DNA from: Sinomonas gamaensis
GTDB lineage: Bacteria > Actinomycetota > Actinomycetes > Actinomycetales > Micrococcaceae
Direction: 5' to 3'
Assembly: GCF_005876955.1 (NCBI RefSeq)
Contig: NZ_SSCL01000004.1
Span: 248,001-312,000 of the forward strand
Length of the DNA: 64,000 bases
Of the stretch, positions 52,626-61,080 are shown in pieces (the first letter of the stretch is position 1; every line of letters begins with the position of its first letter). The notes below the pieces were generated by a model, which had not been told where the DNA came from, searched no databases, and was given only the letters and a program-made list of their open reading frames with translations. The position numbers and the translations under genes were made by a program.

Positions 52626-52641
52626 AGAGAGACAGGAACCG

Positions 52642-53757
<1,116 letters not shown>

Positions 53758-53850
53758 CCTCGGAAAATGCCACTTTCACAAGAGTCCCTCCAGCAACTAC
53801 AGTAAAAGCAATGCGCAAGTGAGGGCACAACGGCGAGCGAGGAACTGAAG

Positions 53851-54063
53851 ATGGCTGGATCTGGGGAGTTCGCAAACACTCGCTTCCTCACGGTCGCCGA
53901 AGTTGCGGCGGTCATGCGGGTCTCCAAGATGACGGTGTACCGGCTCGTGCATTCGGGCGAGATGCCCGCCGTGCGCTTCGGGCGTTCGTATCGCGTGCCC
54001 GAGGCTGCGGTCGAGGAGTATGTTCGCCGCGCTGCCGTCGAGGGGCACTCCGAAACAGCGTGA
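53851..54063 (+). CDS. bldC: BldC-family MerR-like DNA-binding protein
   Basis: 70 residues: a single winged-helix domain, FLTVAEVAAVMRVSKMTVYRLVHSGEMPAVRFGRSYRVPEAAVEEYV, the short MerR-like form that controls development in Streptomyces. GAGGAAC before the ATG, and a candidate promoter TTTCAC-18-TACAGT (53774-53803). The bldC-bS22 neighbourhood is conserved in actinobacteria. Confidence 0.93.
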   Translation: MAGSGEFANTRFLTVAEVAAVMRVSKMTVYRLVHSGEMPAVRFGRSYRVPEAAVEEYVRRAAVEGHSETA

Positions 54064-54110
54064 CGTCCCGCGTGCTGTATTCTGTTCAGGAACGTTTTAC
54101 GTCACGTCAC

Positions 54111-54171
54111 CAGCAGTTGGTTGCAGCGGCCTCTGGGCGCCCCGGCCAGCGGCCCGGGACTCCAACTACTG
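54111..54171 (+). promoter_or_regulatory. 5' leader hairpin of the bS22 gene
   Basis: CAGCAGTTGG (54111-54120) pairs with CCAACTACTG (54162-54171), nine of ten pairs, around a GC-rich inner stem. It ends directly before the AAGGAT ribosome site, so it could modulate translation. A possible -10 TATTCT lies at 54078. Confidence 0.45.
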
Positions 54172-54183
54172 TAAGGATCTTCT

Positions 54184-54282
54184 GTGGGATCAGTTATCAA
54201 GAAGCGCCGCAAGCGCATGGCCAAGAAGAAGCACCGTAAGCTGCTTCGCAAGACTCGTCACCAGCGCCGCAACAAGAAGTAA
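54184..54282 (+). CDS. 30S ribosomal protein bS22 (AURKAIP1/COX24 domain)
   Basis: 32 residues from a GTG: GSVIKKRRKRMAKKKHRK followed by LLRKTRHQRRNKK. Two-thirds of the residues are Lys or Arg, and the sequence is nearly invariant in actinobacteria, where it is a component of the small ribosomal subunit. AAGGAT lies 5 nt upstream of the start. Too short for default gene finding but unmistakable. Confidence 0.95.
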   Translation: MGSVIKKRRKRMAKKKHRKLLRKTRHQRRNKK

Positions 54283-54310
54283 GCGCGACGCCTCAGAAGA
54301 GGCAGGTGAA

Positions 54311-54346
54311 GTGAGGCCCGTCCCCGATCGTTGGGGCGGGCCTCAC
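54311..54346 (+). terminator. Terminator hairpin downstream of bS22
   Basis: GTGAGGCCCG-T-CCCC pairs with GGGGCGGGCCTCAC (54333-54346): 14 pairs with one bulged T and a 7-nt loop. No T-run; the tandem array follows 2 nt later. Confidence 0.75.
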
Positions 54347-54347
54347 T

Positions 54348-54533
54348 GCCGTTTCGGGTACACCAACCGCCGCCTTCAGCCGTTTCGGGTACGGCTACTG
54401 ACGCCCTCAGCCGTTTCGGGTGCACCAACTGCGGCCCTCAGCCGTTTCGGGTGCACCGACTGATGCCCTCAGCCGTTTCGGGTGCACCGACTGAGGCCCT
54501 CAGCCGTTTCGGGTACGGCTACTGTGCACGATC
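54348..54533 (+). repeat. Six-unit tandem array with exact 31-bp period
   Basis: Units begin at 54348, 54379, 54410, 54441, 54472 and 54503. Each starts GCCGTTTCGGGT and, except the last, ends C(C/T)TCA; the middle varies among GCACCGACTG, GCACCAACTG, ACACCAACCG and ACGGCTACTG. Lies in a 404-base gap between convergent genes that holds no recognisable gene. Confidence 0.9.
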
Positions 54534-54558
54534 CCCTAAGACATGCCCTGACCCAGGC

Positions 54559-54678
54559 GAGTTGGTGCACCCGAGACGGATTTGGGGGTGAGTTGGCGTA
54601 CCCGGTACGGATTTGGGGCCAGGTGAGTTGGCGTACCCGAGACGGATTTGGGGGGTGAGTTGGCGTACCCGAGACGGG
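54559..54678 (-). repeat. Inverted partner array of four related units
   Basis: GAGTTGG starts at 54559, 54590, 54625 and 54657 (spacing 31, 35, 32). Read on the minus strand each is CCGTCTCGGGTACGCCAACTC (one base over the motif shown here as CGTCTCGGGTACGCCAACTC), closely related to the left array, so the two arrays can pair as a long imperfect hairpin. The last unit ends 9 nt before the 3' end of the HAD gene. Confidence 0.85.
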
Positions 54679-54686
54679 GATGGGGG

Positions 54687-55496
54687 TTAGCGGCGGAAGC
54701 GCGTGTAGCTGCGCCAAAGGCCGTAGATCGCTCCGCCGACGGTGGCGAGCTTGAGGCCGAGCGTCGCGGCGCGTCGACCGGCCCGGAAGTCGTAGATGGG
54801 CCAGTTGTGCGCGTTCGCGTGCCGACGCAGCCGGACGTCAGGGTTGATCGCCACGGGATGGCCCACGAGGCTCAGCAGCGGGATGTCGTTGTGCGAGTCC
54901 GAGTAGGCCCAACACCTCTTGAGGTCCAGGCCCTCGCGCTCGGCGAGGTCCGCCGCCGCCTCGGCCTTGGCCTTGCCGTGCAGGATCTCGCCCACAAGCC
55001 GGCCGGTGTATGCGCCGTTCTCAATCTCGCCCACGGTCCCCAGGGCTCCTGTGAGCCCCAGCCGCTCGGCGATCACGGAGGCGATCTCGATCGGCGTCGC
55101 CGTCACGAGCCACACGCGTCGACCCACTCGCAGATGCTGCTCGGCAAGTGCCTTCGCGCCGGGCCAGATCCGGGACTCGATCATCTCGTCGTAGACCTCG
55201 TAGCCCACGGTCGCGACGTCCTCGGCGCGGATGCCGGCCGCGAGGGCAAGGGCCGACGCCTGAATCGAATGAACGTCCTCAAGCTTCTCGCCGCGGAGGA
55301 GGAAGGTGAACTGCTTCCACGCGAAGCCCGCGGCGTCGCGCAGGGTGAAGGCCTTCCGCTCGTACATCTTGCGGCCCACGTGGAAGATGCTGGCGCCGCG
55401 CATGAGGGTGTTGTCCACGTCGAAGAACGCCGCTTCGGCGGGCCGGGCCTGCGGGGCTGGGCGCGCCGGGGCAGACGCGAACTTCTCGGCAGGCAT
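54687..55496 (-). CDS. HAD-IB family phosphatase (SerB/CicA-like)
   Basis: 269 residues. HAD motif I FFDVDNTLMRG, motif II VTATP, motif III Lys in HGKAKAEAA, motif IV YSDSHNDIPLL. The C-terminus (LKLATVGGAIYGLW) is hydrophobic and may be membrane-associated. Related to phosphoserine phosphatases; a lysophospholipid or phosphoserine substrate is possible. A SerB1-like gene occupies the same neighbourhood in mycobacteria. Confidence 0.88.
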   Translation of the reverse strand: MPAEKFASAPARPAPQARPAEAAFFDVDNTLMRGASIFHVGRKMYERKAFTLRDAAGFAWKQFTFLLRGEKLEDVHSIQASALALAAGIRAEDVATVGYEVYDEMIESRIWPGAKALAEQHLRVGRRVWLVTATPIEIASVIAERLGLTGALGTVGEIENGAYTGRLVGEILHGKAKAEAAADLAEREGLDLKRCWAYSDSHNDIPLLSLVGHPVAINPDVRLRRHANAHNWPIYDFRAGRRAATLGLKLATVGGAIYGLWRSYTRFRR

Positions 55497-55570
55497 GGTC
55501 CGAGTCTAATCACTCGGTGCAGATCGTTCCGCGCCGGTCCTGGTGGGCCACCGCCCCGCGCTACCGTGGA

Positions 55571-55828
55571 ATGGTGCATGCCCCCGAGATCGTTCTGCTG
55601 ACCCGCCGCGACTGCCATCTCTGCGAAGCGGCCCGCGAAACCGTGGGCCGTGTTGCCGAATCGCTTGGCCTGGAGTGGGCTGAGCAGCTGATTGACGACG
55701 ACGCTGATCTCGCCGAGCGCTTCGCCGAGGAAGTGCCCGTCGTACTGGTCGATGGCGTCCAGCGGGACTTCTGGAAGATCGACGAGGCTCGTCTGCGGCG
55801 GACGGTCGAGGCAGCGGCACGCGGCTGA
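55571..55828 (+). CDS. Glutaredoxin-like protein
   Basis: 85 residues of thioredoxin fold with redox motif RRDCHLCEAA (C-x-x-C) and cis-Pro in EEVPVVLVDG. Small redox carrier. Start ATG or the GTG 3 nt later, which lies 6 nt after TACCGT and may be leaderless. Followed by rex. Confidence 0.85.
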   Translation: MVHAPEIVLLTRRDCHLCEAARETVGRVAESLGLEWAEQLIDDDADLAERFAEEVPVVLVDGVQRDFWKIDEARLRRTVEAAARG

Positions 55829-55927
55829 GCGGCGCGAGGCCGTTTTGGCGGGCGGGCAGGCCAGTTCTAGAGTGAATCGGACCCGGACACGCGGGCGAAC
55901 AACGGCAGATGCGGGAGGAACGCGGCG

Positions 55928-56650
55928 ATGACGTCTCACGCGAAGATGCCCGACGCCGAGCCCGCCGCCAAGCGCCTGCCGAGTGCCGTCGTCGCCCGCC
56001 TGACGATCTACCTCCGAGCGCTCAACGGCTTTGTGGCCGAGGGAGTGGAGAGGGTCTCGTCCGATGAATTGGCGGAGGCGTCCGGCGTGAGTTCCGCCAC
56101 GCTCCGCAAGGACCTTTCTCAGCTGGGCTCCTACGGGACACGGGGCGTTGGCTACGAAGTGGAGAACCTGCTCCAGCACCTTTCGGCCGCGTTGGGCCTC
56201 ACCCGCGACTGGCGGGTCGCGATTGTCGGGGCGGGCAACCTCGGCCGCGCCCTGGCCCGCTACGGCGGTTTCGAGACGCGGGGGTTCGAGGTGGTCGCGC
56301 TGCTGGACACGGACCCTCAGGTGATCGGGAACGAGGTCGGCTGGCTGCGCGTCACGGACGCCGCCAACCTCGAGGCGATCTTCCGGCGCACGAAGGCGAA
56401 CATGGCCGTCCTGGCACTGCCCGGCTCGGTGGCTCAGGAGGCGTGCGACCGGGTGGTCGCGGCAGGAGTGCGCAGCATCCTGAGCTTCGCGCCGACCATT
56501 CTCCAGGTGCCGCGCGGGGTCACCCTCCGGAAGGTGGACATGGCGACTGAGCTGCAGATCCTCGCCTACCACGCCCAGCGCGGCGAGGCGGGCGGCCATT
56601 CCGGTGAGGACGAGCACGGCGAACCCGCGGAGGGCACGACGGCGGACTAG
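55928..56650 (+). CDS. rex: Redox-sensing transcriptional repressor Rex
   Basis: 240 residues. N-terminal winged helix (LPSAVVARLTIYLRAL, VSSATLRKDLSQLGSYGTRGVGYEV) and C-terminal NAD(H)-sensing Rossmann domain (VAIVGAGNLGRALARYGGF). Represses respiratory genes at low NADH/NAD+ ratio. GGGAGGA before the ATG. I saw no TTGTGAA-type Rex site in the immediate upstream sequence. Confidence 0.95.
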   Translation: MTSHAKMPDAEPAAKRLPSAVVARLTIYLRALNGFVAEGVERVSSDELAEASGVSSATLRKDLSQLGSYGTRGVGYEVENLLQHLSAALGLTRDWRVAIVGAGNLGRALARYGGFETRGFEVVALLDTDPQVIGNEVGWLRVTDAANLEAIFRRTKANMAVLALPGSVAQEACDRVVAAGVRSILSFAPTILQVPRGVTLRKVDMATELQILAYHAQRGEAGGHSGEDEHGEPAEGTTAD

Positions 56651-56662
56651 CCTCCGCGGGGA

Positions 56663-57250
56663 TCAGCGAACATAGCCGCCCCGCGCGGCTTTCGCCAGCG
56701 AGAAGTACGCGTTCGACGGCGGAAGCCACTCCAGCACGGTGGCCACGATGTACGCCGTGGTCGTCGCGGCGCTCACGATGTAGACCGGGAACGACCGGGC
56801 GAGCTCGCCCACCATCTGGGTGCCGAGACCGAGGATGAGCACGGCGCCGAGGAGGACGCTGAGAAGGCTCAAGGCGGCGAACACCGTCTGCAGGATGCGC
56901 ACCCAGTTGCGGCCGGCGCGGATGCCCAACGCCATGAGGACCCCGACGGCAGCGGCCAGGAGTGCGCCGACCCAGAACGAGGGGACGGCGATGTTCATGA
57001 TCTGGTCGAGCAGCCCGGGCGGAATCGGCCGCCTGGACTGGACGGTGTACTCCGCCATGACCGCGGTGAATGTGTCCGTGAACACCTGGATCTGGTACGG
57101 CACGAGGATCAGCGGGAGCACGGCCGAGGCGACGAGGCACCAGAATGCAGCAGTGACAGTCCGGGGCCTCTGGAACCCCGTCTGGGGCATGCCGGGGAAC
57201 GTCCCGGTCGGCACTTGGCTCGGCCACGGGCCAGAGTAGTTTTCAGTCAT
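56663..57250 (-). CDS. Four-helix membrane protein, paralogue-like to its upstream neighbour
   Basis: 195 residues: Pro/Gly-rich N-terminus (GPWPSQVPTGTFPGMPQTG), then hydrophobic segments TAAFWCLVASAVLPLILVPY, FWVGALLAAAVGVLMALGI, VFAALSLLSVLLGAVLILGL and VYIVSAATTTAYIVATVL. Layout matches the QYG-rich protein immediately upstream, suggesting an old duplication. No known function. Confidence 0.8.
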   Translation of the reverse strand: MTENYSGPWPSQVPTGTFPGMPQTGFQRPRTVTAAFWCLVASAVLPLILVPYQIQVFTDTFTAVMAEYTVQSRRPIPPGLLDQIMNIAVPSFWVGALLAAAVGVLMALGIRAGRNWVRILQTVFAALSLLSVLLGAVLILGLGTQMVGELARSFPVYIVSAATTTAYIVATVLEWLPPSNAYFSLAKAARGGYVR

Positions 57251-57274
57251 GTGCGTTTCCCCCTTCTGAAGCTG

Positions 57275-58117
57275 CTACTGCCCGTACGGGTTCCCGAACG
57301 ACCGCGGAGGCCCGGCATACGGATTGGCGAAAGTGTTGTGGGCGTTGAGGTAGGCCGTGACGCCGGGTCGGAACAGCAGCACGATCGACGCGACTGCGAG
57401 GCCGATGGTGATCAGGGCGAACAGCCCGGACACCACGAAGCTGAAGATCGTCAGGGCCAAGAAGACAGTGCCAAGGGTGCGGGCCCATCGGCGTCCGCGC
57501 TGCAGGAAGATCGCGCTGACCACCAGGATCGCGGCATTGATGATGGCGCCGACGAAGGCCGCCCACAGGACGGTCACCAGGACGTTGCGGAACTCCTCGA
57601 AGCTGATCTGCGTGGGCTGTCCGGCAGTCTGCTCGTTGTAGATGGTGCGGAACGCCGAGAGATTGTTCATGTTGACCGCGAGCCCGAAGATCCCCATGAG
57701 CACCTCGACGATCGCCGTGGCGATGATCAGCCAGAACGCCACCGTGACGGCCTTGCGCTGAGCCTCTTGCGGGGGCGCCCAATACCCTGCGGGCTGGCCG
57801 TATTGCTGTGCTGGCTGACCATACTGCTGCTGGCCATACTGCGGAGGCTGGCCATACTGCGGAGGCTGGCCATACTGCGGCTGCTGCCCGTACTGCCCGT
57901 ACTGCGGTGCCTGTCCGTAGTGGGGCTGCTGCCCGTACTGGGGCTGCTGCCCGTACTGCGGAGGCTGGCCATGCTGCGGCTGCTGTCCCGGGGCGTACTC
58001 CCCGTAGCGCGGTGCCGGCCTCGGCTGCTTGGGCTCCGGCGGTCCGGGCGGTTGGGCGGAGCCAGAACGTTCCTCGTCGTCGCGCGGCTGATCGGGCTGT
58101 GGTGATGAGGTGCTCAT
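57275..58117 (-). CDS. Membrane protein with Gln/Tyr/Gly-rich repeat tail
   Basis: 280 residues. About residues 35-115 are nearly pure PQYGQQ/PPQYG-type repeats, an intrinsically disordered, prion-like composition. Then four hydrophobic segments (VAFWLIIATAIVEVLMGIFGL, LVTVLWAAFVGAIINAAIL, TVFLALTIFSFVVSGLFALI, LAVASIVLLF). Start at MSTSSPQPDQ. No enzymatic motif. With its neighbour it forms a two-gene minus-strand unit. Confidence 0.85.
   Translation of the reverse strand: MSTSSPQPDQPRDDEERSGSAQPPGPPEPKQPRPAPRYGEYAPGQQPQHGQPPQYGQQPQYGQQPHYGQAPQYGQYGQQPQYGQPPQYGQPPQYGQQQYGQPAQQYGQPAGYWAPPQEAQRKAVTVAFWLIIATAIVEVLMGIFGLAVNMNNLSAFRTIYNEQTAGQPTQISFEEFRNVLVTVLWAAFVGAIINAAILVVSAIFLQRGRRWARTLGTVFLALTIFSFVVSGLFALITIGLAVASIVLLFRPGVTAYLNAHNTFANPYAGPPRSFGNPYGQ
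57800..58000 (-). repeat. Low-complexity coding repeat CAGTACGG/GGCCATACTGC
   Basis: Repeated GGCTGGCCATACTGCGGA and CTGCTGCCCGTACTG units encode the QYG tail. Codon variation between units shows the amino-acid pattern is maintained rather than being a fresh DNA duplication. Confidence 0.8.
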
Positions 58118-58197
58118 GGCTCGTCCTCCAGTCGGCCTGTGGACGGCCAGCATCCGTCCCCGCACTGCTCACATTACCGGGAGGTACCGACATTCGA

Positions 58198-58243
58198 GAG
58201 GAAAAAACAACAGCGCCGATCCGGGATTTCCGGATCGGCGCTG
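58198..58243 (-). terminator. Rho-independent terminator of the yceI gene
   Basis: Perfect 14-bp stem (CAGCGCCGATCCGG 58211-58224 with 58230-58243), 5-nt loop, followed on the minus strand by TTGTTTTTTCC. The only hairpin in the window with a classical U-run. Confidence 0.92.
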
Positions 58244-58278
58244 CGAGAGCACTGCGAAGGTGCTGCCAGGTCGAGAGA

Positions 58279-58827
58279 TCAGGCCTGGGGAGCGGTGAAC
58301 GCGAGGTCGAGCGAGATGACCACCTTGTCGCTCACGAGGACGCCGCCGGTCTCGAGGACCGCGTTCCAGGTGAGTCCGAATTCCTTGCGGGAGATGGTGG
58401 TCTCGCCGGAGATGCCGGCACGGGTCACGCCGAACGGATCGACAGCCACGCCGTTGAACTCGGTCTCGATGGTGATCTGCTGGGTGACGCCCTTGATCGT
58501 GAGGTTGCCCGTTACGTCGTAGGACTCGCCGTTGTGCTCGATCGCGGTGGAGACGAAGGTCATCTCCGGGTACTCCTCGACGTCGAAGAAGTCCGCGCCC
58601 TTGACGTGGCCGTCGCGGTTCGCGTCGCCGGAGTCGAACGAGGCGGTCTTCACGGCGGCTTCGACCTTGGTCTCGGCGAGGCTGTGGCCCACGTTCACGG
58701 TCGCGGCGGCTTCGGTGAAGCGTCCGCGGACCTTGCTGATGCCAGCGTGGCGGACGGTGAAGGCGATGTCGCTGTGGGCGATGTCGAGGGTCCAGATGCC
58801 GGGGGTGATGCCGGAGGGAACGGTCAT
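58279..58827 (-). CDS. YceI-family lipocalin-like protein
   Basis: 182 residues: GIWTLDIAHSDIAFTVRHAGISKVRGRF, a beta-barrel with repeated TxE/TxK strands and NRDGHVKGADFFDVEEYPEMTF. Binds polyprenoid-type lipids in characterised members. No signal peptide, so a cytoplasmic form. AAGGAG before the ATG. A small CATGCA-AA-TGCATG palindrome lies about 55 nt upstream. Confidence 0.92.
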   Translation of the reverse strand: MTVPSGITPGIWTLDIAHSDIAFTVRHAGISKVRGRFTEAAATVNVGHSLAETKVEAAVKTASFDSGDANRDGHVKGADFFDVEEYPEMTFVSTAIEHNGESYDVTGNLTIKGVTQQITIETEFNGVAVDPFGVTRAGISGETTISRKEFGLTWNAVLETGGVLVSDKVVISLDLAFTAPQA

Positions 58828-59042
58828 GGTGATCTCCTTGGGGGTAATCGTTGATGCGTCAACCAATGCCTCCATGCTATCCATGCAAATGCATGTTCCG
58901 CTACCCCCTGTGTCTGACTTCACAGGGAACTCTCGGGAATGACCTGTAGTTCTACTGCTCGTAGAATGAAAGGAATCCGGGGACGTTCCGCTGCTGCCCG
59001 ACGATTTCCCCGCAGCCTCTCCCATTTGAGAAACTGGATGTC

Positions 59043-59711
59043 ATGCCCTCTTCCACCGTCCATCTGCTGCGCCACGGCGAGGTCCACAATCCGGCCGGTG
59101 TGCTGTACGGCCGGCTCCCGGAGTTCCACCTCTCCGAGCGGGGCCGCAAGATGGCGGAGTGCGTCGCCGAATACTTCTCACAGAAGGCGGACGACGGCGC
59201 CCGGTTCGTCTATCTCGCGGCCTCACCTCTGACGCGGGCACAGGAGACAGCGGCCCCGACCGCGGCCGCCCTCGGCCTCGAGGTCGAGACCGAGCCGCGC
59301 ATCATCGAGGCCGAGAACGTCTTCGAGGGTCTGCGCGTGAGCCGGGCCGAGCTCGCGAAGCCGCGCCACTGGCGTTACCTGGTCAACCCGTTCGTCCCGT
59401 CATGGGGCGAGCCTTATCAAGCGCAGGCGACCCGAGTCCTGGCTGCCGTGGCCGATGCGGCGAGGACCGCCGTCGACCGCGGCGGGGACGGGGCCCAGGC
59501 AATTCTGGTGGGCCACCAGCTCCCCATCTGGGTGACCCGGCTCAAGGTCCAGAATCGCGCCCTGTGGCACGACCCGCGGATGCGCGAATGCACTCTCGCC
59601 TCCGTCACGAGCCTCACCGTCGACGCCGCGAGCGGCACGGTCGTCTCGCTCCGCTACGCCGAGCCCGCCGCCGCCCTCCTGCCGGGCGCGGCGACAACCC
59701 CGGGGGCGTGA
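59043..59711 (+). CDS. Histidine phosphatase (phosphoglycerate-mutase-like)
   Basis: 222 residues. Phosphohistidine motif LLRHGEVHNPAG, second motif SPLTRAQETA, and IVGHQLPIW-type ILVGHQLPIWV near the C-terminus. First gene of the cytochrome c biogenesis operon, a position also seen in mycobacteria. Substrate unknown. Confidence 0.92.
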   Translation: MPSSTVHLLRHGEVHNPAGVLYGRLPEFHLSERGRKMAECVAEYFSQKADDGARFVYLAASPLTRAQETAAPTAAALGLEVETEPRIIEAENVFEGLRVSRAELAKPRHWRYLVNPFVPSWGEPYQAQATRVLAAVADAARTAVDRGGDGAQAILVGHQLPIWVTRLKVQNRALWHDPRMRECTLASVTSLTVDAASGTVVSLRYAEPAAALLPGAATTPGA

Positions 59712-60326
59712 ATGGCCAGCTCTGACCCCACCCGTCGTCGCTTCCTCTCGCTCGCCGCGGGCCTCCCTGCGGCAGCCGTGGCCGCCGCGGTCTTAGCCGG
59801 CTGCGCCTCCAACGATCCCCTCGCCGCCCAGGCCCGTGCGGGGGACAACAAGAACTACGTCGCCGGCGATGGCTCGGTCACCGAGTACGCGAAGGACCAG
59901 CGCAAGCCCCCGGTCGCGTTCACCGGCACCTTGTACGACGGCACGAAGGTCGACTCGGCGAGCTTCGCGGGGCACGTGACGGTCCTGAACTTCTGGTTCG
60001 CTGCCTGCGCTCCATGTCGGGTCGAGGCCCCGAGCCTCAAGGCCCTGCACGACGAGTTCGCCTCCCAGGGCGTGGGCTTCTATGGCGTGAACCTCAGGGA
60101 CGAACAGGGCACGGCGCAGGCGTTCGAGCAGAACTTCGGCATCACGTACCCGAGCTTCAATGACCAGGATGGCAAAGTCCTGCTCGCCGTGTCCGGGATG
60201 GTGCCGCCCGGCGCCGTCCCCACGACCCTCGTCCTGGACAAACAGGGGCGGGTCTCCGCACGCATCCTCGGGGAGCTCGACAAGGGCACCCTCAAGGCGC
60301 TCATCCAATCCGCGGCGGCCGAGTAG
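59712..60326 (+). CDS. TlpA/ResA-like thioredoxin lipoprotein
   Basis: 204 residues. N-terminus has twin Arg (DPTRRRFLSLAAG) and lipobox VLAGC (Cys about 31), so a Tat- or Sec-exported lipoprotein. Thioredoxin domain with active site FAACAPCRVE and cis-Pro MVPPGAVPTT. Reduces apocytochrome c haem-site cysteines outside the membrane, taking electrons from CcdA. Starts one base after the previous stop. Confidence 0.93.
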   Translation: MASSDPTRRRFLSLAAGLPAAAVAAAVLAGCASNDPLAAQARAGDNKNYVAGDGSVTEYAKDQRKPPVAFTGTLYDGTKVDSASFAGHVTVLNFWFAACAPCRVEAPSLKALHDEFASQGVGFYGVNLRDEQGTAQAFEQNFGITYPSFNDQDGKVLLAVSGMVPPGAVPTTLVLDKQGRVSARILGELDKGTLKALIQSAAAE

Positions 60327-60327
60327 C

Positions 60328-61080
60328 GTGGGCGGGAACAGCTTCAGCGATGCCGTTCTGAACGGCTCCCTCCTCCTGGCGGTGCCCGTGGCGCTCCTTG
60401 CGGGCGTCGTCTCCTTCGTCTCGCCGTGCGTCCTTCCGCTCGTCCCTGGATACCTCGGCTATGTCACAGGCCTGACGGGCGTGGACCTCGAGAAGCAGAA
60501 GCGCGGCCGCATGGTGGCGGGAATCGGGCTGTTCGTGCTCGGCTTCACGGTCGTGTTCGTGGCGACCGGGGCGGTGTTCGGCCAGCTCGGCTCGTGGCTC
60601 GCCACGTCGCAGGTGTGGCTGACGCGCGTGCTGGGGATCGTCGTCGTCCTCATGGGCATCGTGTTCATGGGCGGCCTGGGGATCTTCCAGCGCGAGGCGC
60701 GCGTCCACGCGAAGCCGCCCGCCGGCCTCTGGGGTGCGCCTCTGCTCGGGGTGACGTTCGGCCTCGGCTGGGTTCCGTGCATCGGCCCGACCCTCGCCTC
60801 GGTCCAGCTGCTGGCCTTCACGGACGGCCCGAGCGCGTACAAGGGCGCGTTCTTGACCTTTGTCTACTGCCTCGGGCTGGGCGTGCCGTTCCTCCTGATC
60901 GCTCTTGCGTTCCGACGTGGCATGGGCGCGCTCAAATTCTTCAAGAAGCACCGCAGGGCTCTGCAGGCCTTCGGCGGGGGCATGCTGATCCTCATCGGCG
61001 TGCTCATCGTCTCGGGCGTCTGGAGCCATTGGATTTCGCAGCTGCAGCTGTGGATCGGAACCGTGAGGCCGCCCATCTGA
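60328..61080 (+). CDS. ccdA: Cytochrome c biogenesis protein CcdA
   Basis: 250-residue membrane protein with six segments. The redox-active cysteines are in VSFVSPCVLPLVPGYLGY (first helix) and GLGWVPCIGPTLASV (fourth). Passes electrons from cytoplasmic thioredoxin to the TlpA-like protein. GTG start 1 nt after the upstream stop. Stop overlaps the resB ATG (TGATG). Confidence 0.96.
   Translation: MGGNSFSDAVLNGSLLLAVPVALLAGVVSFVSPCVLPLVPGYLGYVTGLTGVDLEKQKRGRMVAGIGLFVLGFTVVFVATGAVFGQLGSWLATSQVWLTRVLGIVVVLMGIVFMGGLGIFQREARVHAKPPAGLWGAPLLGVTFGLGWVPCIGPTLASVQLLAFTDGPSAYKGAFLTFVYCLGLGVPFLLIALAFRRGMGALKFFKKHRRALQAFGGGMLILIGVLIVSGVWSHWISQLQLWIGTVRPPI

Noticed and set aside
52495-52641. N-terminal extension of DAHP synthase starting at 52495
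   Set aside because: It would translate through the attenuator stems. Homology begins at the ATG at 52642, which has its own ribosome site.
54348-54678. CRISPR array
   Set aside because: The 31-bp period is a whole unit with a conserved 12-base core and short, partly shared variable parts. There are no unique spacers of 30 bases and no cas genes.
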